From positions 88,192,587 to 88,256,586 of the forward strand of contig CM043966.1 in assembly GCA_014529385.2 (NCBI GenBank): 64,000 bases of DNA. Reading direction: 5' to 3'. Source of the stretch: Adiantum capillus-veneris (lineage: Eukaryota; Streptophyta; Polypodiopsida; Polypodiales; Pteridaceae). Positions 23,880-35,030 of the stretch are shown in pieces; within the stretch, counting starts at the first letter, position 1, and every line of letters starts with the position of its first letter. The position numbers and the translations under genes were made by a program. Under the pieces are notes generated by a model, which searched no databases, was not told the origin of the DNA, and saw only the letters and a list, made by a program, of their open reading frames with translations.

Positions 23880-24880
23880 ATGGCAGAAAGTTTAATTCAG
23901 ATCACACATATTGTTGGAGAGAAGCTGACCAGAGAGAACTATAGTATATGGTCTTACAGGATGGAGAACTTTATCATGGGCAAAGGTTTATGGGACTACA
24001 TTCCAGGTGAACAAGAGAGTCCTGAGGTTGGTTTGGAACCAAACAGAGAGAATATTGAAGCACATAAAAAAGTCAGGAGTAGAAGCATTAGTAGAAGTGG
24101 ATCAAGAATTCAAGGAAAGTGATGCATTGGATTTCACTATGCATTAGTGACTTCTTTGTACTACATGTGAAGAAGGCTCAATCTCCAAAGGAATCATGGG
24201 AGATACTATCAAGAATGAACAGCTCCAATACAGAACCACGAAAAGTTCACTTGAAGCAAAGGTTACATTGTGTATGGCGAGGAAATAGATCCATATCAGA
24301 TTATGTGACAAAGATAAAGCCAATACAGGAAGATCTTGCGAGCATTAATGTTGAAGTTCTAGATGATGACTTAGTTTCATTGACATTGAATGGTTTGGGA
24401 CCGGAATACAAGTCATTGGATACATCTATATCTGTTCGAGGACACATGCCTGATTTTGAAGAGTTAGTAAACCTTTTTTTGCAAGAAGAGGTGAAGTTAG
24501 GCAAGTCAGGTCCTTCTACATCAAATAACAATTCCAGAGATCAGGTTTTTTACTCTAGAGGTCGTGGAAACAATGGAGGTGGAAGAGGAAACTATGGTCG
24601 TGGAAACAATGTTGGAAGAGGTCAATGGAAAAACCAACAAAGTCAAAGTTACAATGATTACAACCAAAGAGGCAGGGGGAGAGCGCGACCTCGTGGACGT
24701 GGAGGTGGACGATTTGTACATCCTCAAAGAGATGGATATTATAACAGATGTGACATTTATGGTCACTTTGAAAGAGAATGTTACACGAGGCTAAATCAAA
24801 ATCGTGATCGTGGTGGAAGAGGCCGAGGTTATGGCAGACATGGAGGAAACTTTGTTGGATACAATCCTCATGATCAAAAT
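23880..24880 (+). pseudogene. Copia gag with damaged zinc knuckle
   Basis: ATG at 23880 opens MAESLIQITHIVGEKLTRENYSIW followed by the MENFIMGKGLWDYI motif of plant copia gag. A frameshift cluster at about 24080-24120 moves the frame to SPKESWEILSRMNSS, LKQRLH and a Gly/Arg-rich RNA-binding tract (RGRGNNGGGRGNYGRGNN). The zinc knuckle (RCDIYGHFEREC) keeps Cys, His and Cys, but its first Cys is Tyr (TAT, 24740-24742), so metal binding is probably lost. Gag would form the virus-like particle. Confidence 0.85.
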
Positions 24881-26300
24881 ATATATGACAATAGATCGAG
24901 TGGACATTTGTTTCCTATGGAGCATAGTGTTGGAAGCATGGTGGAGCCACATCATACAGATGATTGGTATTTAGATAGTGGTGCCACAAATCATATGACA
25001 TATCATGGTGAATGGTTTGACAGAAAAGAGAAACTAGAAGAGGACGAGTTTGTCACTATAGCTGATGATACTATGCATCGGATTACGCATGTTGGTTTAG
25101 TTCCATTGCTAGAAAAAGACGGGACATACAACACATTGGGAGATGTTCTATATGTGCCTTCAATCACAAAGAATTTAGCACCAGTTGGACAAATGACAGA
25201 TCAAGGGTTGCAAGTCCATTTTAATCATTATGGCTGCTTCATAGAGGATTTTCACAAAGATAGACCAGGCAAGATATTGGCACGTGGAAGAAAGAAAGGT
25301 CGCTTGTTCTCATTGGACGCTGGAGATCCATGTTTACATAGCGGTATGTATGCAAATAAATCAGCCACTCAAGATGATTGGGCCGAGTTATGGCATAAGA
25401 GGATTGGTCATGTCAATTTTAGAAGACTAAAGCATATGCAATCAAATCAAATTGTACGTGGATTACCAAAGTTTGGCAGATTGAATTTTGATCATGTTTG
25501 TGAAGTTTGTCAATTTGGAAAGCAATCTCGTTTACCATTTCCAAAGAGGGGGAGAACTAGCCAAAGTCCTTTGGAAATTATTCATTCAAATATTTAGGGA
25601 CCTTGCGATCATGCTATGTCAAATGGTTGTCGATATTTTATCACATTCATAGATGATTATAGCAGAATGACATGGGTTTACTTTCTAAAGGCAAAGTCAA
25701 AGGCATTTGAGGTATTTTTGGAGTTCAAAGTTATGGTCGAGAAAGAGAATGGTTGTCAAATTAAATGCCTACGTACAGATGGAGGGGGAGAGTACATGTC
25801 ACACAGTTTTGATGATTACTTATGTGAACAAGGCATAAGAAGATAGATTACTTGCAGATACACACCACAACAAAATGGAGTTGCTGAGAGAAAGCAGAGA
25901 TTGCAAGAGCCATGATGAATGAGATGAATATTCCATTAACATATTGGGCTGAAGCAGTTCATACAACAATACACATTATGAATTGAACACCAAAAACTAC
26001 CATTCATGAAATTTCACCTTATGAGAGACTTTATGGGATCAAGCCAATAGTTTCCTACATGAAAGTTTTTGGATGTGTCTGCTATGTTCATGTGCCAAAT
26101 GAAGCAAGAAAGAAGATGGAGCCAAAGGCAGTGAAGTGTATATTCTTGGGCTATCCAGTTGAAAAGAAAGGTTACAAGTGCTATGATCCTATGACAAGAC
26201 AAATTTATGTCAGTAGAGATGTCAGATTTTGTGAGCATGAACCATGGTATAAACCAAAGCCGGTGATGATAGAAGATGAGCATGAAGAGTAAGAGAATGT
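24881..26300 (+). pseudogene. Copia protease and integrase
   Basis: Protease: WYLDSGATNHMT, with the Asp-Ser-Gly active site intact. The pre-integrase module LWHKRIGHVNFRRLKHMQ with CEVCQFGKQSR gives an HHCC zinc site. The frame ends at a TAG after HSNI (25595-25597) and resumes: FITFIDDYSRMTWVYFLKAKSKAFEVF (first Asp), IKCLRTDGGGEYMS (second Asp), stop, then TPQQNGVAERK (Glu). The tail MKVFGCVCYVHVP..KCIFLGYP matches the usual region after the core. At least three stops or shifts break it. Confidence 0.9.
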
Positions 26301-27480
26301 GCATCATGTTGTTGATAAACCAGGACCATCAACAAGAACTATTTCAGGACCACATATGGTGAGGAGAGTACATGAAGTGTCAACCCATGGAGCGGTCGTT
26401 TGCAAGAAGCAAGAGGAGAAAGGCAAGAAGAAAGTGGTTGAGGAGAGTTCTGGAGATAAAAGCCTCAATGAAGAGCATGGTTTACCACATTTGAGGACAC
26501 CTGGCAATAAGCATGCTGAGAAATCTGTACCCCCTTATGCAAGAGTTGAAGAGAAGAGTGCACCACAGTTGAGAAGATCAGAGAGGGTGCGTTATCCAGT
26601 TGATAGATTGACATACAACGGTTACATGCGTACACATTATGCATACATGGTTTCACGTGTGCAACATAAAGAGCCTATATGTTTTCAAGAGGCAATTGGA
26701 AAATCAGAATGGGAGTCAGCTATGGATGATGAGATGGATGCTCTTGTGAAGAATGACACTTGGGATTTGGTTCGCTTGCCAAGTGGAAAGAAAGCAATTG
26801 GTTCAAAATGGGTATACAAAGTTAAGTGCAAGTCACATGGTAGTGTGGAAAGATACAAAGCGAGGCTTGTTGCTAAAGGTTATGCACAAACAAAAGGTCT
26901 TGATTATGATGAGACATTTAGTCCAGTTGCAAAGATGACAACAATCAGATTGGTCATAGCAATGGCAAGTATGTACGGTTGGAAGTTACGGCAAATGGAT
27001 GTCGATAATGCATTCTTGAATGGTGACTTGGAAGAAGAAGTTTATATGATACAGCCAAAGGGTTATCAACATCCAGAGTTTCCATATTATGTGTGTAAGT
27101 TGAAGAAAGAATTGTATGGTTTGAAGCAAGCATCTAGAGCTTGGTGTGAAAAGATAACCAGATTCTTGAAGAAGATGGATTTAAACAGTCAACTGCTGAT
27201 CACTCATTGTTTTTGAAGCATGTTGATGGAGAGACCGTCGTTATTGTTATCTATGTTGATGAATTGATTCCACTGGAAGTCATGATGAGAAAATTTTGCA
27301 TGTCAAGAAGAGTTTGTTGAGAGAATTCAACATGAAGGACCTTGGTGAGTTGAGATATATCTTGGGAATTGAAATTGTTGACACTTTATCAGGAATTTGG
27401 ATGATACAAAGACAATACGTGTTGGATATGCTTGAGAAGTATGGAATGACAGCGTGCAAACTGGTTGATACACCTCTTGA
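26299..27480 (+). pseudogene. Copia reverse transcriptase, cut by the giant insertion; YVDD changed to YVDE
   Basis: After a charged linker with LRRSERVRYPVDRL, RT follows: ESAMDDEMDALVKNDTW, GSKWVYKVK, ERYKARLVAKGYAQ, DYDETFSPVAKMTTIR, QMDVDNAFLNGDLEEEVYM. The frame shifts near 27180. The catalytic box reads YVDE rather than YVDD (GAA at 27261-27263), replacing the second Asp by Glu. The palm continues KSLLREFNMKDLGELRYILGIEI to VDTPL, where the TCTTGA target site and the giant transposon begin. Confidence 0.9.
27475..27480 (+). repeat. Left target-site duplication TCTTGA
   Basis: TCTTGA directly precedes the left inverted repeat and recurs at 59335-59340 after the right one. With the insert and one copy removed, the copia frame is continuous. 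Confidence 0.85.
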
Positions 27481-27506
27481 ACACCATTTTAGATAATTTG
27501 GGAAAA
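27481..27506 (+). repeat. Left terminal inverted repeat
   Basis: Begins ACACCATTTTAGATAATTTG and continues GGAAAAT. It pairs with 59309-59334 in inverted orientation with about four mismatches. Confidence 0.85.
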
Positions 27507-27900
27507 TCTAGTTTCCCAAATGCTAATTGGGATGTCAAGATTGTGTTATTTAACTCTTTTAAGGCTCAATTTTTCGTTAGTCTAGATGTGATGTCAACAT
27601 TCTACCTATTATTTTTATTTTCCTACTTAATAATCTATAATAAAACCACTAATGTAAGTTACAGCAAAAGGATTTGCAATCAATAAATGCTTTTAAAACT
27701 TTAATCAAGGCTTTTAGAGATGGCATCTTAAAATAAGAGGTATCCAACACACCCAATAAGATGGCTAGTAAGCTATATAGGCTTGCACCAATATCAAATG
27801 TTCTTATAATATCAATGACCTTAATTTGCTTGTATAGCAAAGTACTAAGTCTTTACTTTGCATCACTATTAAATACCAATTACACCACTAACATTTAGCA
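27507..27900. other. Transposon left subterminal region, no gene
   Basis: AT-rich; no ORF of interest and no array palindromes yet. A CTAGTTTCCCAAAT stretch just inside the inverted repeat partly repeats its GGGAAA motif in opposite orientation. Confidence 0.5.
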
Positions 27901-30900
27901 ATTGGAAAAGCTTAACAATACTATAGAGTACCCTATGGCCCTAAGACCATAAGATGCCACATATGGCACTTATAGTGCCATTTGATATATTTTTTGTCCT
28001 ATAATGTAACATGAGACACTTATAGAAATAAAATGTCTTAACTTTGCAACACTATCAAGTTTTAATTACATTTTAATATTGTATAATAGAACCATAACTA
28101 ATATTTAGCAATTAGAAAACCAAATATTTTAGAGGATGCATACAATTGCCACCCTATGGCCTTAGGGCCATAAGGTTGCATGTCTACAAAGAATGATATG
28201 ATGTTACAACCATGAAATTTGTCTTCAACAATGAAAAACCTCTGACCCTAAGATCATAGGATGCTTTGACAAGACCCCTAGCCTTAAGTGGTACAATGTC
28301 ATATGTGTGACAATAAACCTCATAGCATCACATAGCTTAAAAGCATTACATAATATATCAATAACCACATAGCTTTAAAGTTTTACATCATACATCATTT
28401 GATCACAAAGCTAAAGGATGACCTTTGTAACCTCATGTCTATGTATAAATTTTCCACTTAAATTAAATTCATTTATTTTGAAAATACTCAAGCTCACAAG
28501 TATACACTCTTATGGTCACATAGATAATGGGTGCTCTTTGCCACCATATGTTCATGACATGATATTTACACGCTTAAATTTAATTCATCTAATTTGAAAA
28601 CATTAAAACTCACAAGCGTGCAAAATAGTTTTTAAAACAAAATAATATTGTTGGTCAATATTTACAAAATCAAAGAGAAACAACAATCTCGATATCATGG
28701 GAGAATTGTCGTTGGTTGACCTTCGGAAGCTTGGATCTCTTTGTCATCATCTTTATGGACATTTTGGTTTAAATGGGGATTGAGAAGCTCTTTCTCAACA
28801 GTTTCAATAGCTTGAACATCTTCTGTACCGATGACCTCACATAAAACATCCTCAATTGCAATATCTTGTTGATGACCTGAAAGTTTAAACAACACCTACT
28901 TTTAGCTTTGAAAATACTTACAAATGTGATGAATTTCTATAATCAAGCACTTAGAAAAAGATTGAGTATCCAAATGACATATACATGAGAATTAAATTAC
29001 AATTCTTTATATACTATATGCAAAGTTCACTTAATTGCTCTATACTACCACCCTATGGCCCTAGGGCCATAGGGTGCTCTATATGTTGGTCAAGAATCTT
29101 ATGGCCCTAGAATCATATGGTGCCCTCTATATTGACAGTTTATAGTTTCATGAATATAAAGTGCTCCATTTCACACATTGGGACTATAGACTTATATTTT
29201 TTGCACCTCTATGGAGGTATCTTTAGTCCTTGTGCTATACAAACCTCTCTTTGTTAGTGAAGAATTCTATGGATCTACACGATTATTTTGTACTACATAC
29301 ATGTACCTCACATCCATCAGGTGTTCTATTTTGGGTCATTGGGACCATATGATCATTACATTACACATTTGTATTGGCACCTATGACCCTAGTGCCACAA
29401 GGTGATTTCTATGCTCAATACAATTCCTATGGCCACCAAATTGACATAAAAGTGCATTATGTACTACCTACATGGTCACCTAACGGCTCTTAAGCCATTA
29501 GGTGTAAATAAGGTAGCCTATGCACTATGTATAGCTTCTTTGTACAAACATCATAGGTCCATGGATGATCTTCATGTTGAAAATGAGCCTTATGGTTCTA
29601 AGGCCATATGGTGCTATTTATGTCTACAAGGAACCCTATGGCCCCAAGGCCATAGGGTGGTCATGTTGCTTTATGTACTGCAAACAAGACCTTAGGGATT
29701 TCCACTTGGTTTTTGTGGTGTATGACCCCTGTGATCATGAGGCCATAATTTGTCTACAAGGAACCCTATTGCCCCAAGGCCATAGGGTGGTCATGTTGCT
29801 TTATGTATTGCAAACAAGAGCTTAGGGATTTACACTTGGTTTTTGTGGTGTATGACCCCTGTGATCATGAGGACATAATTTTTCTACAAGGAATCCTATG
29901 GCCCCACGGCCATAGGGTGGTCATGTTGCTTTATGTACTGCAAACAAGAGCTTAGGGATTTCCACTTGGTTTTTGTGGTGTATGACCCTATGATCATGAT
30001 GCCATAATTTGCTATATGTTCTTCTACAAGCTACTTACAAAGTGTGGTCCACAATTATCACCTTATAATCAAAAGCTCACTAGCAATACACTTTGGATCC
30101 CTTTTTTAACGATTCAAAAAAACTCTAAGCAATACGGTGATCAAATTTATGACCATACGGTGCTCAAATTTATACCAAAAACTATTGACTCACCTCTAAA
30201 AAGCCACCCTTAGGTCCTAGGGCCATACGGTCCTTTCTTTGTTAGTGAAGATATCTATGGCCCTACAAAAGTACTATATACTACATACATGTACCTCATG
30301 TCCAAAAGGTGTTCTATTTTGAGACATTGAACCATAGGATCATTATATTGCATATTTGTATTAACAGCCTAAGGTCACCAAAGTGGCCTACAAGAGCATG
30401 ATGTAATACCTACAAAGTACACTTAATGGATCTTAGGCCATTAGGTGTACATAAGGTTTCTTAGGTGTTATGTAGAAATTCTATGACCATAAGGTGCTAT
30501 ATTTTGAAGCTAAAGACCATAGACTCGTCTCATTTTTGCCTATGTACTAGCACCATAGGGCCATATTTGATCTTAATGTTAACAAGGATTACAAGTAACC
30601 TTATGGACCTTAAGGCCATAGGGTGGTCATATTGCTTTATGTACTACAAACAAGAGCCAGGGATTTTCACCTTACTTTTTGTGGTGTATGATCCCTATGA
30701 TCCTAAGGCCATAATTTGTTTTTTGTTTTTCTACAAGCTACTTACAAAGTGTGGTCTACATTTATTACCCTTAAGGTCACTAGCAAGACACTTTGGATCT
30801 CTTTTTTGACAACTTTGGAAAAAGCCTAAGCCTCTTAGTTAAGCTATAACATAAAATATTTGACACTCCTATTTAGGATATTTTATTGTTTCATAGAGTC

Positions 30901-31570
30901 ATAACCCTATGGTCTTGAGGCCATAGGGTGTCATGGGAACCATATACTTTGCATCCAATGGTCACACTACCCTATGACCCTAAACTTTAGATTCATGGGT
31001 TTCTCTAAATTCTATAAATGCTACATACAATTTCCATAAACCTAAATTGATACAATTTTATCAAGGTCTTATAAACCTAAATTGATACAATTTTATCAAG
31101 GGCTTATAAACCTAAATTGTAAGTGCTCTATTTTGCATCTAAGAACAATATTCTCATCAATTTTGCACTTATACGTCAATAAGGAACCCTATGTCCCTAA
31201 GGTCATAAGGTGGTCTAGTTGTGCTACGTACTAGATACAAGATCTGTGTGTGCTACATACAAAGATGACATAATGGCTCTCTACTTGTATTTTTTGGCCC
31301 CGTGGTCATAATCTCATCCTTTTGCATCCTTACATTAAAAAGGAGCCCTATGGCCCTAAGGCCGTAGGGTTCTAGTATGGATCCATTAGTACATAATGCC
31401 AAAACAATACAAACCCTTGTTCCATGATCTTTTCAAGTGTCAATCTATTTGAAAACATAAGATTTATCACAAAGTACATAATGATAGAACATTACAAAAT
31501 ATTGCTCCATCATCTGTTAAAGTGTAAATATATTTGATCCAGCCTATGGCTTACGGTCATAGGGTGTTGA
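27900..31570. repeat. Dispersed CCTATGGCC..GGCCATAGG palindromes, left block
   Basis: Palindromic cores recur at irregular spacing, for example near 27930, 28151, 29051 (ACCCTATGGCCCTAGGGCC then ATAGGGT), 29631, 30601, 30910, 31346 and 31544. A clear tandem part of about 130-bp units starts at about 29621, 29751 and 29881 (TCTACAAGGAACCCTAT.. to ..GAGGCCATAATTT), with a related copy near 30585. A 34-bp repeat (ATAAACCTAAATTGATACAA..) is present twice plus a partial copy at 31037-31120. Small ORFs here are repeat artefacts. Confidence 0.8.
28680..28900 (-). other. Short minus-strand ORF, acidic, unrecognised
   Basis: A 66-codon frame (28695-28895) reads QQDIAIEDVLCEVIGTEDVQAIETVEKELLNPHLNQ. 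It is not repeat-derived and is acidic. A GT-containing donor-like sequence and pyrimidine-rich stretches flank it, so it could be a terminal exon or remnant of the minus-strand gene to its right, but nothing proves that. Confidence 0.25.
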
Positions 31571-31913
31571 TACCATAAAGTGAAAATTTTCTTGTGTTTA
31601 TAAATCAACTTTTGGCCTTATGACAATGTACATTGTCCTTAACATCAAAAATAAACTCAAGTTACAAAATAAAAAGAAATCTTTAAATATGAAAACTAAA
31701 CATTTGGCACATCAAACTCACATGCTACTCAAAACTTTGATAGAAAGATTTAGAAAACTTTCACATCTTCATATTTTGTGGTTATATTTGATTCATCTAT
31801 TTTGAAGATACTTTAATTACCAAGCATACATATCTTATGGGCACATGGTTAAAAGGTGCTCTTTGCTCTTTGGCACCATTTGTTCATGAAATATTTGCAC
31901 ACTTCAATTCAAA

Positions 31914-34801
31914 TCATCTCATTAGAAAATACTCTAAATCATAAGCATACACAATTGTTTTGTGAAATAAAATCAGACCAATGTTTAAGATTTCAAAATC
32001 AATGTTCAAGATTACAAAGTCAAAGAAAAACACCAAACCAAATACCAATGTTCTAAAGATCATGAAAGAATTGACTGTTTCATGTAGAAGCTCTGGAATG
32101 GCATCACCCTCAACATCTAATGGCTCATCGATTTCTTCATTCTCTGAGTCCTTGCCATTATCATTTTGTGGAGTAGAGACCAAACCTGCCCACCTTTTAA
32201 GCTCGTCATCTTCATCTATTGTAGAATGACAAAGAGCTTCTAGCTCAGTAATTTGCTCATTGGTACAAGCAACTGAGATCACCTTTCGTTGTTGTAGAAG
32301 TGCCTCTTTGGTCCCGTAACCAAGTGAAAATATGTCCACTACCTTATCATCCTCTTTGAGACAAATACACTTGATGGCACACCGAACAAAAAAAGCTTTG
32401 GAGGTAGTCATAGCATCAAACTCTTCATTGTCGTCAATGCCTAGAGTAGACATTGGTTGAAAGAGAGACTCCTTGAGACTAGAGTGATTGGCAAATTGCT
32501 CTTCTTGACTAAAGAAAGCCCAAACTCCAAAAATTACTTCACGAAGAGCAGTGGGATGGACGGTCCCTGATGCTATTAAAGAGCCAAGAGGCAAAGCATA
32601 CAACTCATACCATTTTGCTTTTTCAGAGATTGCCTTCTCAAGAGAAGCAGCATGTTGGTACTTGACTAGACCAACAATAACAAATTCTGATGGTTGATGT
32701 GCTATCCTACAAACTCCATCAATAACCTTTCCAAATTGAGCAGCACTCCAACCACTAGATATAGTGCCCTTGTGTGTTGTGTCTATGATACATACACCAA
32801 CACGCACTGTAGAATTATTCTCACCTTGGAGAAACTCAATGCCTTCTAGATTCTTCCCCACGCACTTTATGGTCCATGGCAAGCTGAATTGTTATCTAGA
32901 TGAACCATTCTTTTGTGCAATGATCCATTGCACATATCCCTTGGTAACTTCTGGAATTGCTGGGGTCTCCTTTGTTTTTTGAAGCCTCCATTGGGTGCAA
33001 CTAATAAAGAGAGATTTGTATATCTCATCTGTAATGTTATAATGAGATCTACATTCCTCCCATGAAGTAATGGCTTCTACTGGATCAAGCTCTTTGAATA
33101 ACTTGAACATCTCAGCCAAAAACACCTTCGTCTGTTTTATGTTTGTTGCACGTGCAGAGAGGTCGATCATGTCCGGTTGATGTGGTTGCTTCACCAAGAA
33201 AATCTTTTCTTCTTTAAGCTCCTATTGTAAAAGCTTAAAATCGTTATCTTCTAAGCCTCGTAAGCATCTAAAAGTAGTTATACTTGGTTGGCGTCCACGT
33301 GAAAATGAGGCTTGATGGTTCTCTAGGATGTTTATCCACTCCTCATAGATGTCTTCTGGATACATGACCATGTGGGATTCTCTATTCGCAAATGAGCTAT
33401 GGTTAAATATGATGTTTGCCACAATCACAAAGGCCTACAAGAAACAAAAAGTAATAAGGTTTTATCTACAGCTGCAGATTAAGAAAATTAGAAACAAGAA
33501 ATAGAACTTACATCCCAATCTTTTCGACTCTCATGACCATGGGGAACACCTACCTTTGGTTTTTTTGGACAAGAATATGCTAGCCACTGTCCACGCCCAT
33601 GCTTCAAGACCTCCACATAAGGTTGGGTTTTCATTGTTGTTTGTGTCTCTATGTTCTCCATTTTGGAGATTTGCACTGCAATCTCTTTAGGGGCATCTAC
33701 AACAATCCTTGCAGTTCTGTATTTGTAGAGCTCTCTCCTTGAAGCATACTTTGTGCTCTTGTTGCGCAAAAATGCTCTAGCTGCTATTATGGAGTGTTGA
33801 CCAGAAAGAATCCAGTAGTGGTATGTTGCCAGCTTGTTTGCATGTACTTCATTAGCCTTTAGAGGCTCCTTTTTTATGGGATCATATGGCATAAGGTCAG
33901 CTGCATTGGAGACTGGTCTAGAATTCTTTGCAAATTGTCTCAAAAGGAACTTTACATACACACCTGACAATGGCCTACATTTGAAGTGATCACGTGCAAG
34001 ATTGCATTGGTCAACAGAGATGAGTTGTGTAAACTGCACCCCAAACTTGAAGTAGTGCTCTATTCCAATGTACCCATCTAGCCCACTCTTGAAAGTCTTC
34101 TTAACATCCTTATCAAGATCTTTTTGTTCAGGCTGAACAATTGAGGCTAGCACCTTCACTGAGGCTGAATCTGCAATTACTGCTATTGAAGGAGTTATTA
34201 AAGGAGGTTCACTTAAGCTAGCTTCATCCCTACGTGGAGCCTCTAGAGATACAAGTGAAAGACTTTCTTGCTCCACATTTTCGGTGCTATTTCTGACTGA
34301 GGGCGTCTCACTCTCCTTTAAAGTCTTCTTCTGATTAACTTGACTTGTACCTTCATTTTTTCGCTTCTTACTATTTTGTGCCTTCAAGCTGGCTAAATAT
34401 TGAATAACTTTTTTGAAGCCTTCAGTAAACATATCCATGAGATTCTCGCTCGGAGTATCTTCTCTGATTTCTATCCACCCTGCCTTTATCATTGTCTCTC
34501 CATCACTGCTATCTTTCAGCAACTCCCAAGCAAAGGCCATGGGCTCTAGCAAGTAACAATCACCGTTTTGTACTTTCACACCAAGACATGGGGACATGTC
34601 AAGATCTGAGCAATCTTTATTTATCTCCTTGACAATTCCACAATATTTGAAAGGAGATTGTTCTATATCTCTAAAGAACAAGTGGACTCTCTCATCAGAT
34701 TTACCACTTGGTAAGTGAAAATCTAGATACCATGGGCTTGGAGTGGAGCCTGTTGCATCAACTGACTTTGGCATTCTTTTCTTTGAATAGGATTGAGCCA
34801 T
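31914..34801 (-). CDS. Transposon-borne ParB-like plus beta-class DNA methyltransferase-like protein (two exons seen, nonsense-damaged)
   Basis: ATG at 34801 (MAQSYSKKRMPKS), just after a TTTTCAG acceptor-like site. Exon 1 is about 430 codons. A Lys/Ser-rich linker (residues 140-170) precedes a region like the ParB/sulfiredoxin fold (about 270-400), including VYVKFLLRQFAKN, MPYDPI, and WILSGQHSIIAARAFLRN, where GQHSI aligns with the G-x-H/R-R nucleotide-binding box of ParB. A 77-base intron (33435-33511) joins in phase to exon 2. Exon 2 has a region like a beta-class DNA methyltransferase: a DPPY-position IIDTTHKG (about 32790), an HPTALREVIFGVW block, and DKVVDIFSLGYGTKEALLQ then KVISVACTNEQ (32342-32262), like the FxGxG SAM-binding motif followed by its acidic strand. 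Two in-frame stops (33219-33221 and 32892-32894) interrupt exon 2, and the DPPY and FxGxG motifs look degenerate, so this copy is probably inactive. ParB-methyltransferase fusions are known in bacteria and phages; here the call rests on motif reading alone. Confidence 0.55.
33435..33511 (-). other. Intron of the ParB/methyltransferase-like gene (77 bp)
   Basis: Minus strand: donor ..GGGAT|GTAAGTTC, acceptor TTTCTTGTAG|GCCTTTG. Splicing joins KDWD to AFVIVANIIFNHSS in the same frame. Size and borders are typical of plants and argue for long residence in a eukaryotic genome. Confidence 0.8.
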
Positions 34802-34829
34802 ATCTCTGAAAACATAACAATATAACATT

Positions 34830-35030
34830 ATTTGTATTTATGTTCGATTTGAATATGATTGAGCCAAGTTTATGTAAACTTAACAGCATAACATTACTTT
34901 GTTATAAATGGCTCTAGTGCTACATGGCTAGCCTAGGTGCCCAAGTAGAGTCTCTATATTGAATGCTACTGGTCAAATAGAAAACTACCTCACATTATCT
35001 AGCCATGCTTGATCTCTGAACATTGTCCAT
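34830..35030. other. Short spacer upstream of the minus-strand gene
   Basis: AT-rich sequence between the gene's 5' end and the first array palindrome at about 35035. The promoter of the minus-strand gene would lie here or in the array edge; no clear TATA box was picked. Confidence 0.4.

Noticed and set aside
29211-30809. Possible small genes in the left palindromic block
   Set aside because: The frames are made of the 130-bp repeat and repeat each other (the CKQDLRDFHLVFVVYDP-like stretch).
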